Shown here in pieces: positions 1 through 6,163 of a stretch of DNA of 7,063 nucleotides. Both the position numbers and the translations under genes were made by a program. How positions within the stretch are numbered: position 1 is the first letter of the stretch; each line of letters opens with the position of its first letter. The stretch is from an uncultured Campylobacteraceae bacterium (GTDB lineage Bacteria; Campylobacterota; Campylobacteria; Campylobacterales; Arcobacteraceae), in contig CAJXPH010000139.1 in assembly GCA_913057765.1 (NCBI GenBank), positions 1 through 7,063 on the forward strand. Reading direction: 5' to 3'. The notes beneath the pieces were generated by a model. That model saw only the letters and a program-made list of their open reading frames with translations. It did no database searches and was not told the origin of the DNA.

Positions 1-48
1 CGAGATCCTCTCTGGTCTCGTGGGCTCGGAGATGTGTATAAGAGACAG
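1..48 (+). other. Illumina Nextera i7-side adapter (library artefact)
   Basis: Not genomic. Bases 1-6 (CGAGAT) match the end of the P7 primer, 7-14 (CCTCTCTG) sit where the 8-nt i7 index belongs, and 15-48 match the Nextera read-2 transposase adapter, ending in the 19-bp Tn5 mosaic end AGATGTGTATAAGAGACAG at 30-48. From memory, CCTCTCTG is the primer-strand form of Nextera index N708. The luxP reading frame is cut exactly at base 49, where the adapter begins. Confidence 0.98.
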
Positions 49-672
49 CATATAACTTACATATCCTTTAGGACCATAAAGAACTGCATAATTACCTTTA
101 CCTTTTGTTTTTTCAATATAATAATCAGCTAAAATTTTACTTCCTGAAAAATGGTCAAACCCCACATATAGAAAAGGTTGTCTATCTTTCCATTTTTTAA
201 GAGGAGTTGTAATATTTTGTAATATAAGTTTTGTACTTTTTTTACCAATAATTCTTTCAATAAATTTTGTATGTTTATTAGCATCAAGTGTAAAAACAAG
301 ATAGTCAGCATTTATTTTTAGTGCTTTTAAAAGATGCTTTGATTGTTCTTTAATTTCAACTGCAGGTTTTGTAAAAAAATCAATAAGTTCATATTTTATA
401 TTTAATTCATTTAATCTTTTTTCAAAAGATAATTTACTTTTTCTCCAATAATCAGATATTTGATTTCCCGGATAAACTATCACTATTTTTATTTTTTTAT
501 TTTGCTTTAAAATTGCTTTTGAATCTTCTTGAATAACTTTTATAAAATGTTTACTTATCTTATTTTGTTTCGTATAATTTATATATTCATCAATTTGATA
601 ATATTCTTTTGATGAAGAGTAAAGAGTAGTAGATAAAAACATTACTAATATAACTTTTAGCATATTCTTCAT
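49..672 (-). CDS. luxP: LuxP-type autoinducer-2 binding periplasmic protein, 3' part missing
   Basis: Periplasmic type-1 substrate-binding protein that in Vibrio binds the quorum signal AI-2 and controls the sensor kinase LuxQ. The ATG at 672-670 lies 6 nt after AGGA. The frame is open for 208 codons to base 49, where adapter starts, so roughly the last 150 residues are missing (Vibrio LuxP is about 365 aa). Residues 1-20 look like a signal peptide. The mature part follows Vibrio harveyi LuxP closely as I recall it: VYPGNQISDYW (66-76), SFEKRL (82-87), KLILQNITTP (148-157), QPFLYVGFDH (165-174). The AI-2 ligands Q77, S79, W82 and N159 of V. harveyi correspond to Q71, S73, W76 and N153, a constant offset of 6. 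The later ligands (R215, S265, D267, R310) fall in the missing part. The protein could instead bind another sugar-like ligand, but these ligand matches argue for LuxP. No luxQ or luxS lies in the window. Confidence 0.87.
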
Positions 673-700
673 AGTAATTCCTAATTGTAAATAATAGGGT

Positions 701-709
701 ATTATAACA
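701..709 (-). promoter_or_regulatory. Extended -10 promoter of luxP
   Basis: On the minus strand a T7 run leads into TGT-TATAAT, a perfect extended -10 element about 28 nt upstream of the luxP ATG. No good -35 is visible. This T-tract plus TGn-TATAAT form is the usual vegetative promoter of Campylobacterota. It lies downstream of the hairpin ending the previous gene, so luxP appears to be its own transcription unit. Confidence 0.55.
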
Positions 710-761
710 AAAAAAGGATGATTTAGAGAATAATAATCAAATTTAATTAGTATTTTAATAG

Positions 762-796
762 AGCTTGTAAAATAGGAAAAACCTATTTTACAAGCT
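762..796 (-). terminator. Perfect 15-bp hairpin ending the isochorismatase-family gene
   Basis: AGCTTGTAAAATAGG at 762-776 and its exact complement CCTATTTTACAAGCT at 782-796 flank a 5-nt loop. On the minus strand the upstream arm contains the last codons (Lys-Leu-Val-Lys) and the TAG stop, and AU-rich sequence follows the stem. There is no long pure U-run, so termination efficiency is uncertain, but position and perfection make this the likely end of the transcript. Confidence 0.65.
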
Positions 797-1325
797 TAGA
801 AACTTCTTTAAATTGAGGATGTTTTGCATTAACAGTTAATTCAAAAAGAAGTGATTCATATGTTGTTGGAATAACCCCTGCTTGTATTAATCTTTGAATT
901 GCCATATCTTTATCACTAGCTTTTCTTGAGTTTACACAATCAGTTACAAGAACAGGTTGTAAACCCTCTTCTAATAAGTCAAGTGCTGTTTGAAGAACAC
1001 AAACATGAGTTTCAATACCAGCTAAAATAACAAACTTTTTACCTGTTGCTTTAATTGCTGCTAGTCCATCTGCATTTCCACAACAAGAAAATGTTGTTTT
1101 TTCAAAATGTGGGTAGTCATCAACAAGTTCTCTTAAACTTGGAATTGTTTCCCCAATACCTTTTTTATATTGTTCATTAATAATAAAAGGTACTTCATGT
1201 AATTTTAAACCTTTTACTAATGTAATTAAATTTTTTTCTAATTCTTCTTTGTTTGAAATAAATGGGAAAAGTCTTTCTTGAACATCTACTTGTACAAAAA
1301 CACAATCTTCAACTCTGATTTTCAT
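783..1325 (-). CDS. Isochorismatase-family cysteine hydrolase
   Basis: A 180-aa cytoplasmic protein of the isochorismatase-like hydrolase superfamily, close in length and motifs to the ISOC1/ISOC2-like branch. The catalytic triad is visible: Asp14 in VQVDVQERL, Lys76 in FEKTTFSCC, and nucleophile Cys109 in GIETHVCVLQTALDL. The TDCVNSRKASDKDMAIQRL segment (about 128-146) and the later GVIPTTYESLLFEL stretch are also typical. The substrate cannot be read from sequence: the family includes isochorismatases, nicotinamidases and N-carbamoyl amidases, and no siderophore or nicotinamide genes are nearby. The ATG at 1325-1323 follows a strong AAGGAG. Hairpins on both sides suggest a single-gene transcript. 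Confidence 0.9.
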   Translation of the reverse strand: MKIRVEDCVFVQVDVQERLFPFISNKEELEKNLITLVKGLKLHEVPFIINEQYKKGIGETIPSLRELVDDYPHFEKTTFSCCGNADGLAAIKATGKKFVILAGIETHVCVLQTALDLLEEGLQPVLVTDCVNSRKASDKDMAIQRLIQAGVIPTTYESLLFELTVNAKHPQFKEVSKLVK

Positions 1326-1348
1326 ATATACTCCTTAAATAATACAAT

Positions 1349-1377
1349 ATCATACAAAAAGTTATAAGAAAAGTCTA
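1349..1377 (-). promoter_or_regulatory. Candidate sigma70 promoter of the isochorismatase-family gene
   Basis: On the minus strand TAGACT (1377-1372) and TATGAT (1354-1349) are separated by 17 nt. They match 4 of 6 and 5 of 6 consensus positions and lie 24-52 nt upstream of the ATG. A TTTTTG run sits directly before the -10. The site is downstream of the hemC hairpin, where a promoter would be needed. Confidence 0.45.
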
Positions 1378-1403
1378 GTAAAATGATGGGATTTAAAAGT
1401 GAT

Positions 1404-1454
1404 TTAGAAAAGTTGAGAATTAAGTTGTCAAGAAGGGACAAACCCTCCTCAACT
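1404..1454 (-). terminator. Probable terminator after hemC
   Basis: Three bases after the hemC stop the minus strand reads AGTTG, then AGGAGGG-TTTGT-CCCTTCT (7 bp with one G-U pair), then a TGA bulge and CAACT, giving a 12-bp interrupted stem (1454-1423). An alternative longer-range pairing joins AGTTGAG (1454-1448) to CTCAACT (1417-1411), directly followed by TTTTCT. The two folds are mutually exclusive, and either could act as an intrinsic terminator. Confidence 0.5.
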
Positions 1455-1456
1455 AA

Positions 1457-2395
1457 TTATTTAAAAGCTACTTTTTCTGCACGTTCGAGAAGCTCTTTAG
1501 CTCCTTGGTCAATAAAAGTTTGTGCTAAATTTTGACCAATTATTTCAAAATCTTCAATATCAGCAGTAATATCTTCTTCTATATATTCACTTCCATCAGG
1601 CATTCCAACAATTGCTTGAACTCGAATAGAGTTTTCATCAATAATAGTTGCTTTAACACCAATTGGAACTTGACAACCACCTTCAAGTTTATGAACAAAG
1701 TCTCTTTCAATAGTTGATTCAATGTGTGCATCTTTATCATTTAAAACAGATACAAGTTCAACTATTTTAGGATCAGTTGTTGTTTCGATACCAAGTGTTG
1801 CTTGGCCCATTGAAGGAATCATTTTATCTGTATTAATAGGAATAAAATGTTTAACTTCTCCTTCTATTCCAAGTTTTTGAAGACCAGTTGCAGCTAGAAT
1901 AATAGCATCATATTCTCCTGCATTTAGTTTTGCAATTCTTGTATTAATATTACCTCTTAAATCTTTTAATTCGATATCAGGTCTTAATAATTTTAAAGCC
2001 ATTCTTCTTCTTAAACTTGTAGTTCCTACAATTGCACCTTTTGGAAGGTCATCTAAAGAAGTATATTTATTACTTAAAAAAGCATCTCTTGGATCAAATC
2101 TTTTTGTAACAGCGGCTAATTGTAAACCATCTTCAAATTGTGTTGGTACATCTTTTAGTGAATGCACAGCTAAATGTGCCTCACCATTTAACATTGCAAC
2201 TTCAAGTTCTTTTGTAAAAAGCCCTTTTCCTCCAATTTTTGCTAAAGGAACATCTAAAATCTTATCACCTTTTGTTACAAATTCTTGAAGTTCTACTTCC
2301 ATCTCTGGGTAAAACTTTTTTAATTCAGCTTTGATATATTCACTTTGCCATAGAGCTAATTGACTTCTTCTTGTAGCTATTATTAATTTATCCAT
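1457..2395 (-). CDS. hemC: Hydroxymethylbilane synthase (porphobilinogen deaminase)
   Basis: Joins four porphobilinogen molecules into hydroxymethylbilane, the linear tetrapyrrole precursor of haem, in the cytoplasm. Full length at 312 aa. Visible family motifs are IATRRSQLALWQ (6-17), TKGDKI (41-46), KGLFTKELE (57-65), VHSLKDVPT with catalytic Asp82 (E. coli Asp84), GTTSLRRRM (124-132), LRGNINTR (146-153), and LEGGCQVPIG with Cys241, the attachment site of the dipyrromethane cofactor (E. coli Cys242). A small oddity is GQATLGIE at 197-204 where the family normally has GQGALGIE. The ATG lies 4 nt after the stop of the upstream thiol-disulfide gene. The Shine-Dalgarno-like AGGA sits inside the end of that gene, at a long spacing of about 10 nt, so translation is probably coupled. 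Confidence 0.97.
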   Translation of the reverse strand: MDKLIIATRRSQLALWQSEYIKAELKKFYPEMEVELQEFVTKGDKILDVPLAKIGGKGLFTKELEVAMLNGEAHLAVHSLKDVPTQFEDGLQLAAVTKRFDPRDAFLSNKYTSLDDLPKGAIVGTTSLRRRMALKLLRPDIELKDLRGNINTRIAKLNAGEYDAIILAATGLQKLGIEGEVKHFIPINTDKMIPSMGQATLGIETTTDPKIVELVSVLNDKDAHIESTIERDFVHKLEGGCQVPIGVKATIIDENSIRVQAIVGMPDGSEYIEEDITADIEDFEIIGQNLAQTFIDQGAKELLERAEKVAFK

Positions 2396-2399
2396 TCTT

Positions 2400-3236
2400 C
2401 TATTTTCCTAATGTTTCATATTTTAATTTTGACTTATCTTGTTCACCATTAATAAAAATTGTTGGTGTACTTTGTACCATAGCTTCTGTACCTAGATTCA
2501 TATCTTCAGAAACTTCTGTATTATTTTTTTTGTTATTAACATCTACAACTGTAAAAGATGTTTTAAATTCTTTGTTAAAACCATCAATTATTTTCTGAGA
2601 ATTCTTTTCTTTTGCAGTAAAGTATTTATCCCAATCAGCATTGTAGACTTTTGATTCAACGTCTTTAATACCTTTTGCTTTAGCAGCATTCATAAGTCTC
2701 ACAAGTGTTCCTGCAGCGGGATGAATTCTTAATAATGGGAAATGATAATAATAGAGTGCTATATCATTTGAATTTTTCTTTACATGATTAATTACATCAG
2801 GAACATAGTCCATACAAAAGGGACATAAAGGGTCAGAGAAAACAACAATTTTATCTTTTGCATTGTGATTTCCAGCAATTAATTTAGTTTTATCATAATA
2901 TTTTGTTGTTAAAGTAGGATTTAGTAAATCTTTTAAAGGCAGTCCAGTTTTAATATCAAAAAGTTCAGGAGCAATAACTTCACCATTTGAAAAAACTATA
3001 TCTTTAGCTTTTACATCATTCCCTGCCATTGAAGCATCAATATCAATAATGTATCCATACCAACCTTTTTGAGGCATCTCTTTCTTCGTATTAACGGTTA
3101 CATTTCTAACTTCAATTCTTTTATTTTGTGAAAATCTTTTTTTCTCAAATTCTATTACACTATTATCTATACTCTGTGCTGTAAGTAATGTACTAAGTAG
3201 TAAAGTACTTACTGAAAATATTTTAATTAATTTCAT
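2400..3236 (-). CDS. Periplasmic DsbA/DsbC-like thiol:disulfide interchange protein
   Basis: A 278-aa exported thioredoxin-fold protein. Residues 1-20 form a signal peptide with a likely cut at LTA|QS. Residues about 21-125 are an N-terminal region without cysteines. The thioredoxin fold follows: FSDPLCPFCMDYVP carries the CPFC redox pair (Cys138, Cys141), a helical insert with HFPLLRIHPAA (165-175) is DsbA-like, and QSTPTIFINGE (255-265) holds the cis-proline (Pro258) expected next to the active site. An N-terminal domain ahead of the fold resembles the plan of DsbC/DsbG, but the catalytic part reads more like DsbA, so oxidase versus isomerase is undecided. The ATG follows AAGGA by 5 nt. It is transcribed with hemC. 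The pairing is not an obvious pathway, although periplasmic thiol chemistry supports cytochrome c maturation, which uses haem. Confidence 0.88.
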   Translation of the reverse strand: MKLIKIFSVSTLLLSTLLTAQSIDNSVIEFEKKRFSQNKRIEVRNVTVNTKKEMPQKGWYGYIIDIDASMAGNDVKAKDIVFSNGEVIAPELFDIKTGLPLKDLLNPTLTTKYYDKTKLIAGNHNAKDKIVVFSDPLCPFCMDYVPDVINHVKKNSNDIALYYYHFPLLRIHPAAGTLVRLMNAAKAKGIKDVESKVYNADWDKYFTAKEKNSQKIIDGFNKEFKTSFTVVDVNNKKNNTEVSEDMNLGTEAMVQSTPTIFINGEQDKSKLKYETLGK

Positions 3237-3275
3237 ATATATCCTTTTTCGTATATCTAATCAAAATTGTGCGAT

Positions 3276-3281
3276 ATTATA
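3276..3281 (-). promoter_or_regulatory. Candidate -10 box for the thiol-disulfide gene and hemC
   Basis: The 64-nt gap upstream of the thiol-disulfide gene carries a perfect TATAAT on the minus strand, 40 nt before the ATG. A TTGACT lies too close upstream (4 nt) to be its -35, and no clear -35 is seen at proper spacing. The site makes a promoter separate from murI-dnaX plausible. Confidence 0.4.
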
Positions 3282-3300
3282 TTCTAGTCAAACTTAAAGA

Positions 3301-3582
3301 TTAAGTCTTTGTCTTAACAGTAATCTTTTTAATATCAAATAACTCTTTTGCACGATTTAACATTGGTGAGTTTAAAATATCATTCATCTGAAGCTCTTGT
3401 TGAGCAGGAGCAGGATTTGCAGTTTTTTGCATATCTGCAACACATCCAGAGCCTAATTCTATATCTTCAATCATTGAACCTGCATCCATTGTTGTTTCTT
3501 GTGTAGATACAGAGACATCATCTGTCTTAGCTTCTACAACTTTTTTTAATTCTTTTTTAACTTCTTGTGGAGGAATCTTCCT
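3301..3582 (-). CDS. dnaX: DnaX C-terminal tail in the +1 frame relative to dnaX
   Basis: Ninety-three codons are open from just after an in-frame TAA (3585-3583) to the stop at 3303-3301. The first ATG is at 3489, but no Shine-Dalgarno precedes it, and the 31 codons before it (for example IPPQEVKKELKK) already look like coding sequence. The end, NSPMLNRAKELFDIKKITVK, fits the hP-hhp-A-ELF-x-x-K-h-h-V pattern that closes many bacterial DnaX proteins. The tail therefore most likely belongs to dnaX, joined by a +1 shift within 3583-3560, which would give a product of about 660 aa. It may reflect programmed frameshifting, a real mutation or a sequence error. A separate 62-aa gene from the ATG is less likely. 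Confidence 0.7.
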   Translation of the reverse strand, partial: RKIPPQEVKKELKKVVEAKTDDVSVSTQETTMDAGSMIEDIELGSGCVADMQKTANPAPAQQELQMNDILNSPMLNRAKELFDIKKITVKTKT

Positions 3583-5284
3583 TTATAAAGTCTAGTTCGA
3601 TATCGTTGCCAAAGACATCGTAAATAAATGTTTTTATAATTCCAAAGTGTTTAAATAAGATTTTTCTCTCTTCATCTTGGGCATAAGAACTTATTTTTAA
3701 AAGATTATCATCAAAACTTCTATAAATAAAATTCTTTTCAAAAAGCTCACCTAGTTCATAGTCTCTTTCATAAACTTTTGCAGTTAACTTCTCATAAATT
3801 TCAATACTCGGATCTTTTGGTTCAATTTTTTCAGCTACTCTTATTGGAGATTCTGGAACCTCTTTGATTTCTTCTACTTCCACTTCTTCTTCTTCAACAA
3901 CTTGAATGCTTTCAATTTTTGTTTCAATCATAGGAGAAGCTATTTCATCAAAAGGTGTTGAAAAACCATCTTCTTCAACAGTTTCAATTGGTTGGACAGT
4001 AGGAATTGCATTAACACTATCAATAGAAATAGTGCTCTCTTGTTCTTCTTGAACAATTTCTTCCTCAACAACTTGGTTCATCTGTTGTTTATTTTGATGA
4101 TATTCTTTATTCAAAGGAACAATTTCATCATCATAAGCATGATTAACATCATTTTTAACATGTTCCATAACTTTTTGCGTAGAAATAGCTTCTTTTATAA
4201 CAGATTTAACTTCTGCTTGTTCTACTTGATTAATAATATCTTCAATCGTTTTTAAATTTGTTGCTTCAATCATTTTTGATAGAGTAAGGATTAAGACAAA
4301 TCCTCCATCTGAATTTAGAGATAAAAGATGTTTCGCATCACTTAAGATTCTAAAAAATCTATCAAAAAGAAGTAAATCAAATTTTGTATCTTTTTCAAGC
4401 ATTTTTTGTTTTAAATAAATTGTCATTTCATCACATACTTGAGAAATCTCATAATTTTCAAGCTCTTTAACAAGAGAAATGATATCTTCTTTTTTTAATA
4501 TCACATCAAAAAGTTTTTCCATAAGTTCAGGTTCTATAAGTCCTAACATATCCACTACTGCAGTTGTAGTAACTTTACCTTTTGAAAAAATTATAGCTTG
4601 GTCTAAGAGAGTTAAAGTATCTCTTAAACTTCCTTGTCCACTTCTACTTAATATCTCCAAAGCAGGTGTTTCAAAATCAATATTTTCTTCATTTAAAATA
4701 TGTGATAAATGATGAATTACATCCGCACTTGCAATCTTATTAAATCTAAAATGCTGAGTTCTACTTAAAATAGTTGCAGGTAATTTTAGAGGATCAGTAG
4801 TTGCAAGTATAAATTTAACAAAACCAGGAGGTTCTTCTAATGTTTTTAGTAAAGCATTAAAAGCTTGTGTTGTAAGCATATGAACTTCATCGATTATAAA
4901 AACTTTAAATCGAGCAGAACTTGGTTTATATTTTGTATGCTCAATTAAATCTTTAATATCATCAATACCTCTGTTTGAGGCAGCATCCATCTCAATAATG
5001 TCTAAATGTCTATTTGTATTTGCACTTTCACAATTGTCACAAGTTTCACAAGGTCTCGAAGTTGGACCATTTGAACAAAGTAAAGCTTTTGCCATAATTC
5101 TCGCTGTTGAAGTTTTTCCACTTCCTCGAAGTCCAGAAAAAAGATATGCATGAGATAGTCTATTAGTATCAAGAGCTAAGGATAAAGTTTGAGAAATTGT
5201 ACTTTGGCCTACTAAATCTTCAAATCTCTTTGGTCTATATTTTAATGCTAAAACTTTTTTTTCTATATTTTCTACTTCACTCAT
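3557..5284 (-). CDS. dnaX: DNA polymerase III gamma/tau subunit (clamp loader ATPase)
   Basis: ATPase motor of the clamp loader, which places the beta sliding clamp on primed DNA and links the polymerase cores. The 575-aa frame shows YRPKRFEDLVGQ (16-27), Walker A GLRGSGKT (51-58), a zinc module Cys70/79/82/85, Walker B FIIDEVH (129-135), LLKTLEEPP (145-153), sensor 1 ATTDP (161-165), the arginine finger in LSRT (Arg175; the family usually has SRC), and sensor 2 GSLRDTL (Arg221). A clamp-loader domain III region follows, then a very acidic Glu/Val-rich linker (about 410-500) and a tau-like C-terminal domain ending near FGNDIELDF (about 558-566). The frame then runs a few residues (KEDSSTRS) to TAA, while the expected tail continues in the +1 frame. 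The start overlaps the murI end by 8 nt, with AAGGGA upstream, so the two are translationally coupled. Confidence 0.96.
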   Translation of the reverse strand: MSEVENIEKKVLALKYRPKRFEDLVGQSTISQTLSLALDTNRLSHAYLFSGLRGSGKTSTARIMAKALLCSNGPTSRPCETCDNCESANTNRHLDIIEMDAASNRGIDDIKDLIEHTKYKPSSARFKVFIIDEVHMLTTQAFNALLKTLEEPPGFVKFILATTDPLKLPATILSRTQHFRFNKIASADVIHHLSHILNEENIDFETPALEILSRSGQGSLRDTLTLLDQAIIFSKGKVTTTAVVDMLGLIEPELMEKLFDVILKKEDIISLVKELENYEISQVCDEMTIYLKQKMLEKDTKFDLLLFDRFFRILSDAKHLLSLNSDGGFVLILTLSKMIEATNLKTIEDIINQVEQAEVKSVIKEAISTQKVMEHVKNDVNHAYDDEIVPLNKEYHQNKQQMNQVVEEEIVQEEQESTISIDSVNAIPTVQPIETVEEDGFSTPFDEIASPMIETKIESIQVVEEEEVEVEEIKEVPESPIRVAEKIEPKDPSIEIYEKLTAKVYERDYELGELFEKNFIYRSFDDNLLKISSYAQDEERKILFKHFGIIKTFIYDVFGNDIELDFIKEDSSTRS

Positions 5285-6074
5285 TTGTATCCCTTACCAC
5301 GATTTTACCACCATTTTCCCAAGTCTCTAAAATCATATTTATCATATCTATTTTTATATCACCTGTATAAAAAACTTTAATACTAAGTTCTCCATCATTG
5401 ATATGTCCATTTTGAGAACTTAAATTCTCTAATCTTTTTGCTATAGCAGTTCCAGTTTCTATTAGTTTTATTTTTGCACCCATCACATCTTTTATTATTT
5501 GGGAAATCAAAGGATAATGTGTACATCCAAGTACTATAGTATCAACACTATTTAAATGCATAGGTTTCAACCAATCTTCAAGCATTGAAATAGTTTCAGG
5601 ATGATTTGTTTTTCCATCTTCAATTTGTTCAACTAACCCTGCACATGCTTGCTCAAAAACTTTAACATCATGTTCTTTTGATAACTCATTTAATAGTTCT
5701 TGATATTTATCTCCATTTAAAGTAGCAGGAGTTGCTAAAACACCGACTTTCTTTGTTAAAGTATTTTGCATCGCTGGTTTTATTCCAGGTTCAGTACCAA
5801 TTACTATTAACGTAGGAAACTCTTCTCTTAAAAATTTTATTGCTGCAGATGTCGCGGTATTACAAGCTACAATTAAAACATCAATTTTATGCTTATTAAT
5901 TAAATAGTTTGTTACATCCAAACTATGCTTTAGTATCTGTTCTTTGGACTTCTCTCCATAAGGTGCAAATAAAGTATCTGCAATATAAAAAATCTGTGCA
6001 CCTTTAAAAGTTTTTGTTATTGCTTGAACAACAGTTAAACCACCAAGACCAGAATCAAAAACACCAACTTTCAA
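5277..6074 (-). CDS. murI: Glutamate racemase, TTG start
   Basis: Makes D-glutamate for peptidoglycan by cofactor-independent racemisation. At 265 aa it is full length. Motifs: GVFDSGLGGLTV (4-15) with Asp7-Ser8, ADTLFAPYG (32-40), VACNTATS with the first catalytic cysteine Cys71, GTEPGIKPA (93-101), ACAGLVEQIEDG (143-154) with Glu149, and LGCTHYPL with the second catalytic cysteine Cys184 and His186. The start is TTG at 6074-6072: an in-frame TGA lies four codons upstream, the nearby ATG at 6088 is out of frame, and GAAGG stands 6 nt before TTG. It heads the murI-dnaX transcription unit. Confidence 0.97.
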   Translation of the reverse strand: MKVGVFDSGLGGLTVVQAITKTFKGAQIFYIADTLFAPYGEKSKEQILKHSLDVTNYLINKHKIDVLIVACNTATSAAIKFLREEFPTLIVIGTEPGIKPAMQNTLTKKVGVLATPATLNGDKYQELLNELSKEHDVKVFEQACAGLVEQIEDGKTNHPETISMLEDWLKPMHLNSVDTIVLGCTHYPLISQIIKDVMGAKIKLIETGTAIAKRLENLSSQNGHINDGELSIKVFYTGDIKIDMINMILETWENGGKIVVRDTNE

Positions 6075-6080
6075 ATAAAA

Positions 6081-6085
6081 CCTTC
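6081..6085 (-). promoter_or_regulatory. Shine-Dalgarno deciding the murI TTG start
   Basis: GAAGG on the minus strand, 6 nt before TTG (6074-6072). It supports TTG as the real start, since no in-frame ATG or GTG lies between the upstream TGA and the conserved GVFDSGLGG motif. Confidence 0.7.
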
Positions 6086-6100
6086 ATTTAAATTAAAAAG

Positions 6101-6109
6101 ATTATATCA
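6101..6109 (-). promoter_or_regulatory. Extended -10 promoter of murI-dnaX
   Basis: A T6 run on the minus strand leads into TGA-TATAAT, a perfect extended -10, 27 nt before the murI start. It has the same form as the luxP promoter. No recognisable -35 is present. Confidence 0.55.
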
Positions 6110-6127
6110 AAAAACTTATAACTAATA

Positions 6128-6136
6128 TGTTAAAAT
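6128..6136 (+). promoter_or_regulatory. Candidate extended -10 for the UDG-family gene
   Basis: TGT-TAAAAT on the plus strand, 27 nt before the TTG start, matches TGn plus 5 of 6 -10 bases. It lies back to back with the murI promoter, so the two divergent genes share a compact 89-nt control region. Confidence 0.4.
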
Positions 6137-6152
6137 CTAATTCACTCTAAAA

Positions 6153-6158
6153 AAAGGA
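6153..6158 (+). promoter_or_regulatory. Shine-Dalgarno deciding the TTG start of the UDG-family gene
   Basis: AAAGGA followed by five T and then TTG at 6164. The frame is open back to a TAA at 6131-6133 but holds no ATG upstream, and the next in-frame ATG is at codon 104, well inside the conserved fold. TTG is therefore the supported start. Confidence 0.65.
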
Positions 6159-6163
6159 TTTTT

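Noticed and set aside
129..311. A 60-codon minus-strand ORF from the ATG near 311
   Set aside because: It lies in another frame inside luxP, which is open through the whole segment and matches a known family.
3292..3306. ACTTAA-AGA-TTAAGT palindrome as terminator of murI-dnaX
   Set aside because: Only six AU-rich pairs with a 3-nt loop and no U-run; too weak to call.
3301..3489. Independent 62-aa gene starting at the ATG at 3489
   Set aside because: No Shine-Dalgarno precedes it, the coding-like frame extends 31 codons further upstream, and the end looks like the DnaX terminus.
3541..3558. A6 and A7 runs on the minus strand as slippery sequence for dnaX frameshifting, as in E. coli or Thermus
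   Set aside because: They lie downstream of the 0-frame TAA at 3559-3557, so slippage there cannot carry the dnaX frame past its stop.
3992..4255. Plus-strand ORFs opposite dnaX (also 4479-4712 and 1532-1717 opposite hemC)
   Set aside because: They are mirror frames of strong conserved genes, low in complexity (Asn, Phe and Ile rich), without ribosome binding sites or recognisable motifs.
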